From assembly GCA_017520365.1 (NCBI GenBank), contig JAFXFQ010000013.1:1-9632 (forward strand): DNA of 9,632 nt. The letters are read 5' to 3'. This stretch comes from Clostridia bacterium (GTDB lineage Bacteria; Bacillota; Clostridia; Oscillospirales; CAG-272). The position numbers were made by a program, and so were the translations under genes. The notes beneath the pieces are model-generated. The model had not been told where the DNA came from, ran no database searches, and was given only the letters and a program-made list of their open reading frames with translations. Of this stretch, positions 5,342 through 9,632 are shown piece after piece (the first letter of the stretch is position 1; the number at the start of each line of letters is the position of its first letter).

Positions 5342-7582
5342 TTACGGATAGATGTTAGGGCGTCTTGAGCCTGTGCCGTAGATCTGTGTCATAGGGTTGA
5401 CAGTAACGTCACAGGTTGTGGGAACGGTGTACATCTCGCTTGAGAACACGGTCATATCGTACTCAACCATTTTGTTGTACATCCATGTGTAACGCTCTGT
5501 GTAAAGCTCAACGTTGTTACCGTTCACATACCAGTCGGTATGAAGGGCAGAGAGAGCCATAAAGTCACAGCAAACGAGAAGATGCTCCATTCTCATAATT
5601 CTTTCGGGAGTATCTGCAAGCTCATATGCCTTTTCGAGAAGAGCTCTCATCGTGTCATAATTCTCGCCCAGATAGTCGTAGGAGAACATATCACCGGGGC
5701 GGTCGAAGTTGTTGACGAAGCAGGTTCCGCACTGATCTCCCGCCTCGGTCTGCATACCAATATATTCAAATATATATTTGTATCCGGGACCGTAGTATAT
5801 GTAGAGATATTCCTTCATTATCTCGTTCCACTCGTCGTAGGTCATATCGGTATCCCACATAAGTCGGGACATCATATATGCCTTGAGGTGCTCAAAGCTG
5901 TAGCCGTTGCCTTCGTAGTTACCCTCGTGGGCAATACCTGTAACGCCGCATTCGTCAATGAGGAACTTTGTGTTGAAATAAAGGTTGGGAATGTTGGGAG
6001 TGTCAACGAGGAGGTAATGATAGTTTACGGGGTATACCCAGTACCAAAGCTCCGCACCTGTCTTGCGGCAGGCATCACCCCAGTACTTAAGTGAAACAAC
6101 GTCGATGTCGTTTGTATAATCGTTCAGCTGTCCGCCGCCCTCAAAGCACTGCTCCTGATTGAGAATGTGGTTGTGGCAGGTAACGCCGCAGTACTGAATT
6201 ACAAGATTGGGCTCGGGAAGAACGGTTGCAGGTGTGTCCTTGGCGTAAATAATACCGTAGATACGTGCGCCGGGATAGTAGCTCTGAATGTCAACGCAGG
6301 CTTTGTTGTACATCTGAACGTAAAGACCGGAATAGCCCTCCTTTTTCTGGATCTGAGAGCACTTGCGGCAGGAGCAGAATTTGCTGTTGTCGCAGATAGA
6401 GAAGGAGAACATCGAGATTCCTTCTTCAAAATATGTGTCCCAAAGGCCCATGCTCATAGCCATTCTGCCGCAGTCCAGCATTCCGTTGAACATATAGTCA
6501 TAGTCCCTCTGTGCTGTAGCGCAGGGCTGCCATGAAAACTGGTCTTTGGGCTCGCCCGAATCCATCTTTGCCTGATAGCGCTGGTAAAGGGTCATGGGAG
6601 TTCCGTCAGGGTTAAGGGAGCCCTCAGGAGGCATTGTACCTGTGCTCATCTGCCAGTAATACATAAATGAGTGAGCGTTACCATAGATATCACCTGTGAG
6701 GGTGCCGTAGCGCTTTTCGTTGAAGGCGTAGAAATGAGCACCGTTGTGCTTGTGAGCAAAGTAGTGAGTAAGAGCACCGTTTGTGCTGTAGGTCTGCTTT
6801 GCAAATCGATATGTCAGCTGAGGGATGATCTCAACGCTTGTTCCCTCGGGAATATCGGTAAGTCTTGACTTGTAAACGAAGGTCTCGTAATCGGAGTAGA
6901 AGCGAACACCGAGATACTGCTCGATTATTTCATAGGCAGCATACATGGAGCCGCGCCAGGTACCGTAAATGTTCAGGTCTCCGTCGACTACCTCGTACTT
7001 GAGTCCGTCGTAGCCAAGCTCGCGGCCGTACTCGTCGCTTTCAACGTCGAGAACGTTAAATGTGATGGTATTTTCAGTGGGAGCAGAGCCGTAGTAGAGG
7101 GGAAGCTCGTTTCCTGTAAGGTATCGGAAATACTTGAATAGCAGACGGTATGCAAGGTAAGCATTGTCCTCGTCGGTGGTTCCCTCGGGAAGAACGAAAG
7201 CGTATTCTGAAACGTCATTTCCTGCAATGGTGAATCGGTAAATTGGCTTTCCGTTTTCAAATTCGTCAGTTGCTTTCACACCTGCAATGCAAAGCTTGAG
7301 GTTGTATGAGTCGATAGCAGAAAGACGGCCGTCTGCATCGAAATCGGCAGCATCAAGAACAAGCTCTTGATTTGAAATACCGGCAAGCTTTGTTTTGATG
7401 AACATAGAGTCAACTGCATTGATTGCTCCGTCCCCGTTGACATCACCGAGGGTAAATGTTTCATCATACAGAAAGCTCTGTTCAAGCCAGATCTCAAACT
7501 CTGCATAAACAGACAGAGCAGAGCAGAGAACGAAAACCGTAGCCATTAAAACAGCACAGATTCTTTTCATACGTTTATGCAC
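5342..7582 (-). CDS. Secreted dockerin protein with DUF4838-like body
   Basis: This is a large exported protein of up to 746 aa. A signal peptide (about 1-27, cleavage after VYA) is followed by a type I dockerin-like module (45-101). Its two calcium-loop repeats are D47-N49-D51-N55-D58 and D80-D82-D84-S88-D91, each followed by a helix ending in AG. Dockerins bind cohesins on scaffoldins or cell-surface anchors. The segment at about 115-260 (GTWRGSMYAAYEIIEQYLGVRFY at 207-229) resembles the N-terminal domain that precedes catalytic domains in GH20/alpha-glucuronidase-like enzymes. The region from about 300 resembles DUF4838, including C397-x5-C403-x-C405-x2-C408. A carbohydrate-related role is inferred; no activity is established. 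The first possible start is GTG at 7582, but AAAGGA lies only 2 bases before it. ATG at 7570 (MKRICAVL) has about 13-base spacing and gives a more typical signal peptide. The gene has its own promoter and terminators. Confidence 0.85.
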   Translation of the reverse strand: MHKRMKRICAVLMATVFVLCSALSVYAEFEIWLEQSFLYDETFTLGDVNGDGAINAVDSMFIKTKLAGISNQELVLDAADFDADGRLSAIDSYNLKLCIAGVKATDEFENGKPIYRFTIAGNDVSEYAFVLPEGTTDEDNAYLAYRLLFKYFRYLTGNELPLYYGSAPTENTITFNVLDVESDEYGRELGYDGLKYEVVDGDLNIYGTWRGSMYAAYEIIEQYLGVRFYSDYETFVYKSRLTDIPEGTSVEIIPQLTYRFAKQTYSTNGALTHYFAHKHNGAHFYAFNEKRYGTLTGDIYGNAHSFMYYWQMSTGTMPPEGSLNPDGTPMTLYQRYQAKMDSGEPKDQFSWQPCATAQRDYDYMFNGMLDCGRMAMSMGLWDTYFEEGISMFSFSICDNSKFCSCRKCSQIQKKEGYSGLYVQMYNKACVDIQSYYPGARIYGIIYAKDTPATVLPEPNLVIQYCGVTCHNHILNQEQCFEGGGQLNDYTNDIDVVSLKYWGDACRKTGAELWYWVYPVNYHYLLVDTPNIPNLYFNTKFLIDECGVTGIAHEGNYEGNGYSFEHLKAYMMSRLMWDTDMTYDEWNEIMKEYLYIYYGPGYKYIFEYIGMQTEAGDQCGTCFVNNFDRPGDMFSYDYLGENYDTMRALLEKAYELADTPERIMRMEHLLVCCDFMALSALHTDWYVNGNNVELYTERYTWMYNKMVEYDMTVFSSEMYTVPTTCDVTVNPMTQIYGTGSRRPNIYP

Positions 7583-7608
7583 ATCCTTTTTGCGTATTTT
7601 ACTATATA

Positions 7609-7638
7609 ATTATATCACTATGATCCTAAAAAAGTCAA
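7609..7638 (-). promoter_or_regulatory. Promoter of the dockerin-protein gene
   Basis: On the minus strand TTGACT (7638-7633) and TATAAT (7614-7609) are 18 bases apart, one mismatch from consensus. Transcription should begin near 7602, leaving a leader of only about 20-32 bases. The -35 box lies just beyond the terminator of the upstream dehydrogenase gene. Confidence 0.7.
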
Positions 7639-7640
7639 TA

Positions 7641-7670
7641 AAAAAAGTCCCCCTCTCGGAGGACTTTTTT
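7641..7670 (-). terminator. Terminator of the GAPDH gene
   Basis: AAAAAAGTCC (7641-7650) pairs with GGACTTTTTT (7661-7670), with extra C/G pairing possible inside the loop. It lies 8 bases after the GAPDH stop, and the minus strand continues into a U-rich tail. The next promoter starts a few bases further on. Confidence 0.85.
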
Positions 7671-7678
7671 GTGAGTGA

Positions 7679-8698
7679 TTAGTTGAGTTCTGCGAAGTAC
7701 TTGATTGTACGAACCATCTGGCTTGTGTAGGAGTTCTCGTTATCGTACCAAGAAACAACCTGAACCTGATATGTGTCGTCATCGATCTTTGCAACCATTG
7801 TCTGAGTTGCATCGAAGAGAGAACCATATGTGATTCCGATAACGTCGGAAGAAACGATCTGATCCTCGTTATAGCCGAAGGAAGCGGAAGAAGCAGCCTT
7901 CATAGCAGCGTTGATACCCTCAGCTGTGATGTCCTTACCCTTAACAACAGCTACGAGAATTGTTGTAGAACCTGTGCAGGTAGGAACTCTCTGAGCGCTA
8001 CCGATGAGCTTACCGTTAAGCTCGGGAATAACAAGACCGATAGCCTTAGCTGCGCCTGTGGAGTTAGGAACGATGTTCTGTGCGCCTGCTCTTGCTCTTC
8101 TGAGGTCGCCCTTTCTGTGAGGGCCGTCAAGGATCATCTGGTCGCCTGTGTAAGCATGAACAGTTGTCATGATACCGCTCTGGATAGGAGCATAGTCATT
8201 GAGAGCCTTTGCCATGGGAGCGAGGCAGTTTGTTGTGCAGGATGCAGCGGAGATGATCTTATCATCTGCTGTGAGTGTCTTCTCGTTTACGCTGTAAACG
8301 ATAGTCTTGAGGTCCTTACCTGCGGGAGCAGAAATAACAACCTTCTTTGCGCCTGCATTGATGTGAGCCATGGACTTCTCTGTTGAGCAGTAGAAGCCTG
8401 TGCACTCGAGAACAACGTCAACGCCGAGCTCGCCCCAAGGGCAGTTAGCAGCGTCCTTCTCGGCATAGATCTTAAGAACCTTGCCGTCAACTGTGATTGT
8501 GTTAGCCTCGTCATCGGAAGCAACTGTGTGACCGTCGTAACGACCCTGTGCTGTGTCATACTTAAGAAGATGAGCGAGCATGGAAGGCTTTGTGAGGTCG
8601 TTGATAGCTACGATCTCATAACCCTCTGCACCGAACATCTGTCTGAAAGCGAGACGTCCGATACGACCGAAACCATTAATAGCAACTTTAACTGACAT
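7679..8698 (-). CDS. gap: Glyceraldehyde-3-phosphate dehydrogenase, type I
   Basis: This is the cytoplasmic glycolytic enzyme that oxidises glyceraldehyde 3-phosphate to 1,3-bisphosphoglycerate with NAD+ and phosphate. It has 339 residues, the usual length. Landmarks are the nucleotide-binding NGFGRIGR (8-15), D34 in AINDL, which favours NAD over NADP, the active site SAASCTTNCLAP (150-161) with catalytic C154, H181 in TVHAYTGDQ, the phosphate-site run PNSTGAAKAIG (211-221) and the C-terminal SWYDNENSY (316-324). The frame is open upstream to 8764, but ATG at 8698 is the true start. It has GGAGGA (8712-8707) at an 8-base spacing and begins with the normal MSVKVAINGFG, while the extra 22 residues are unlike any GAPDH and cover the promoter leader. 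Promoter (8769-8797) and terminator (7641-7670) make it monocistronic, although weak termination upstream could let the neighbouring dehydrogenase transcript run in. Confidence 0.97.
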   Translation of the reverse strand: MSVKVAINGFGRIGRLAFRQMFGAEGYEIVAINDLTKPSMLAHLLKYDTAQGRYDGHTVASDDEANTITVDGKVLKIYAEKDAANCPWGELGVDVVLECTGFYCSTEKSMAHINAGAKKVVISAPAGKDLKTIVYSVNEKTLTADDKIISAASCTTNCLAPMAKALNDYAPIQSGIMTTVHAYTGDQMILDGPHRKGDLRRARAGAQNIVPNSTGAAKAIGLVIPELNGKLIGSAQRVPTCTGSTTILVAVVKGKDITAEGINAAMKAASSASFGYNEDQIVSSDVIGITYGSLFDATQTMVAKIDDDTYQVQVVSWYDNENSYTSQMVRTIKYFAELN

Positions 8699-8742
8699 TT
8701 TTGGAATCCTCCGTTTTATATAAAAAATTTTTTGACTTACTC

Positions 8743-8763
8743 TGTGGAAAGCATTTTTCCACA
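8743..8763 (-). promoter_or_regulatory. Hairpin at the predicted 5' end of the GAPDH mRNA
   Basis: TGTGGAAA (8743-8750) and TTTCCACA (8756-8763) form a perfect 8-bp stem with a 5-base loop. The predicted transcription start (about 8762) falls at its outer edge, so the mRNA would begin with this stem-loop. It could stabilise the transcript or act as a repressor site. It does not match the CggR-type operator repeats known from bacilli. Confidence 0.45.
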
Positions 8764-8768
8764 TATAT

Positions 8769-8797
8769 ATTGTAACTCAAAATTCGAAAATATACAA
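8769..8797 (-). promoter_or_regulatory. Promoter of the GAPDH gene
   Basis: On the minus strand TTGTAT (8797-8792) and TACAAT (8774-8769) are 17 bases apart, in a strongly A/T-rich region. Each box differs from consensus by one or two bases. The predicted start near 8762 gives a leader of about 64 bases. Confidence 0.55.
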
Positions 8798-8900
8798 GAG
8801 CTTTGGCAAAATTTTATCATTTTTGTAAAATATATCAAAAATCTCGTCCAAATGAAGCCAATATCCGTCGTTTTTGCGAAGAAAAACGGCTCGTTTCAAA

Positions 8901-9632
8901 TCAGAAGGGCTTCTTTTGCTGCTTGCACCAGATCTTCATTATAAGTCTGTGGGGCAGGAGCTTTGTGAAGAACACCTGCGCTCTCACGGGGAAGCCGCAG
9001 ATCGAAAGATCCTTGCCCTTTTTCATATCCCGAAGAGCACGAACAACAACCTCGTCCGCTTCATAATATCTATTATAATAAACGATAGTATCGTCGATGA
9101 CCGCATGGTCGAAAAATTCCGTCTTTACCCATCCGGGAGAGACTGCCATAACCTTGATCCCTTTAGTAACAAGCTCCACATTCAGCGCCCTTGAGAAGCT
9201 GAGAACAAAAGCCTTTGTTGCTCCGTAAACATTGATATAGGGTACCGGCTGGAAGGAAGAGAGGGAGTCGATCTCATAGATCTGCGAGCCCTTTGTCATA
9301 TAGGGGATAGAATCATATGTGATGGCAACAAGAGCCTTAACATTAAGGTCTACCATCTGAAGCTGGGTGTCACGGGGCATCTCTGTGAATGTGCCGAATC
9401 TGCCGAAGCCCGCTCCGCAAACAAGAACGTCGATCTGAGGCTTTTCCTCTTCAAGCAGCTTTTTATATTCATCATAGGATGTGGGGTCAAGAAGGTCGAG
9501 AGAGATACATTTTGCCTCTGCCTTAAGCTCCCCGGCAAGCTCCTCCAATTTGTCAAGGCGGCGTGCGATGAGCCAGATCTGGTCAAAATCTCTTGAAGCA
9601 TCAAGATGCTTTGCAAAGCTGCGTCCCATGCC
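8901..9632 (-). CDS. Short-chain dehydrogenase/reductase, 5' end outside window
   Basis: This is a classical SDR-family NAD(P)-dependent oxidoreductase; the substrate is not predictable. The visible part ends with a normal TGA stop (8903-8901), but the start is missing. The apparent ATG at 9629 is the internal Met of the cofactor motif TGxxxGMGR, because the preceding codon is GGC (Gly) and the frame runs off the edge. About 15-20 N-terminal residues are absent. Numbered from that Met: ARR (22-24) after the second strand suggests NADP, CGAGFG (71-76) is the NNAG-like motif, N96, S122, Y135 and K139 (YGATK) form the complete catalytic tetrad, and SPGWVKT (164-170) is the PG motif. The C-terminal extension (about 205-242) has an amphipathic basic stretch. 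No strong terminator separates it from the GAPDH gene; only a weak A/T hairpin (8869-8888) is visible. Confidence 0.88.
   Translation of the reverse strand, partial: GMGRSFAKHLDASRDFDQIWLIARRLDKLEELAGELKAEAKCISLDLLDPTSYDEYKKLLEEEKPQIDVLVCGAGFGRFGTFTEMPRDTQLQMVDLNVKALVAITYDSIPYMTKGSQIYEIDSLSSFQPVPYINVYGATKAFVLSFSRALNVELVTKGIKVMAVSPGWVKTEFFDHAVIDDTIVYYNRYYEADEVVVRALRDMKKGKDLSICGFPVRAQVFFTKLLPHRLIMKIWCKQQKKPF

Noticed and set aside
5540..6535. Plus-strand frames of 184 and 122 aa inside the dockerin-protein gene
   Set aside because: They are shadows of a long gene with clear domains on the minus strand; no ribosome binding sites or recognisable motifs.
8699..8764. 22-residue N-terminal extension of GAPDH
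   Set aside because: It covers the mRNA leader and the 5' hairpin, lacks a ribosome binding site and is unlike GAPDH N-termini; ATG at 8698 has GGAGGA at good spacing.

Overview
The window looks like chromosomal DNA from an anaerobic Gram-positive of class Clostridia, probably an Oscillospiraceae/Ruminococcaceae-type gut bacterium. This rests on strong GGAGG-type ribosome binding sites, consensus sigma-A-like promoters, lipoprotein signal peptides, a clostridial-style polar amino acid ABC transporter, a dockerin-bearing secreted protein, and moderate GC with short AT-rich intergenic regions. The taxon is an inference.

Layout. 1-399 holds no convincing gene. It carries a cluster of near-perfect hairpins (44-63, 116-140, 197-235) and three degenerate copies of a short AT-rich motif (248-338). 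400-834 (-) is an orphan hypothetical gene, more AT-rich than its neighbours by eye. 975-1051 (-) is tRNA-Val(GAC), with a perfect consensus promoter upstream and an intrinsic terminator downstream. Diverging from it is a two-gene unit on the + strand, a small acidic lipoprotein (1249-1752) and an APH/fructosamine-kinase-like phosphotransferase (1779-2690), with its own perfect consensus promoter and a bidirectional terminator at 2696-2731.

2734-5111 (-) is a complete three-gene polar amino acid ABC importer, transcribed in the order binding lipoprotein, permease, ATPase. Its promoter is at 5173-5201, and a strong hairpin sits between the binding-protein and permease genes. 5342-7582 (-) is a large exported protein with a dockerin near its N-terminus and a body resembling DUF4838, in its own transcription unit. 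7679-8698 (-) is glycolytic glyceraldehyde-3-phosphate dehydrogenase, with its own promoter and a hairpin at the predicted 5' end of its mRNA. 8901-9632 (-) is a short-chain dehydrogenase whose N-terminus lies beyond the right edge.

Most of the window is ordinary: central metabolism, nutrient uptake and a tRNA, cut by terminators into independent units. The parts most worth a second look are the dockerin/DUF4838 protein, the structured non-coding element at the left edge, the binding protein that lacks the usual ligand-carboxylate arginine, and the lipoprotein-kinase pair. I see no CRISPR array, transposase, phage gene, toxin-antitoxin pair or defence system, and nothing I can defend as a wholly new multi-gene system.
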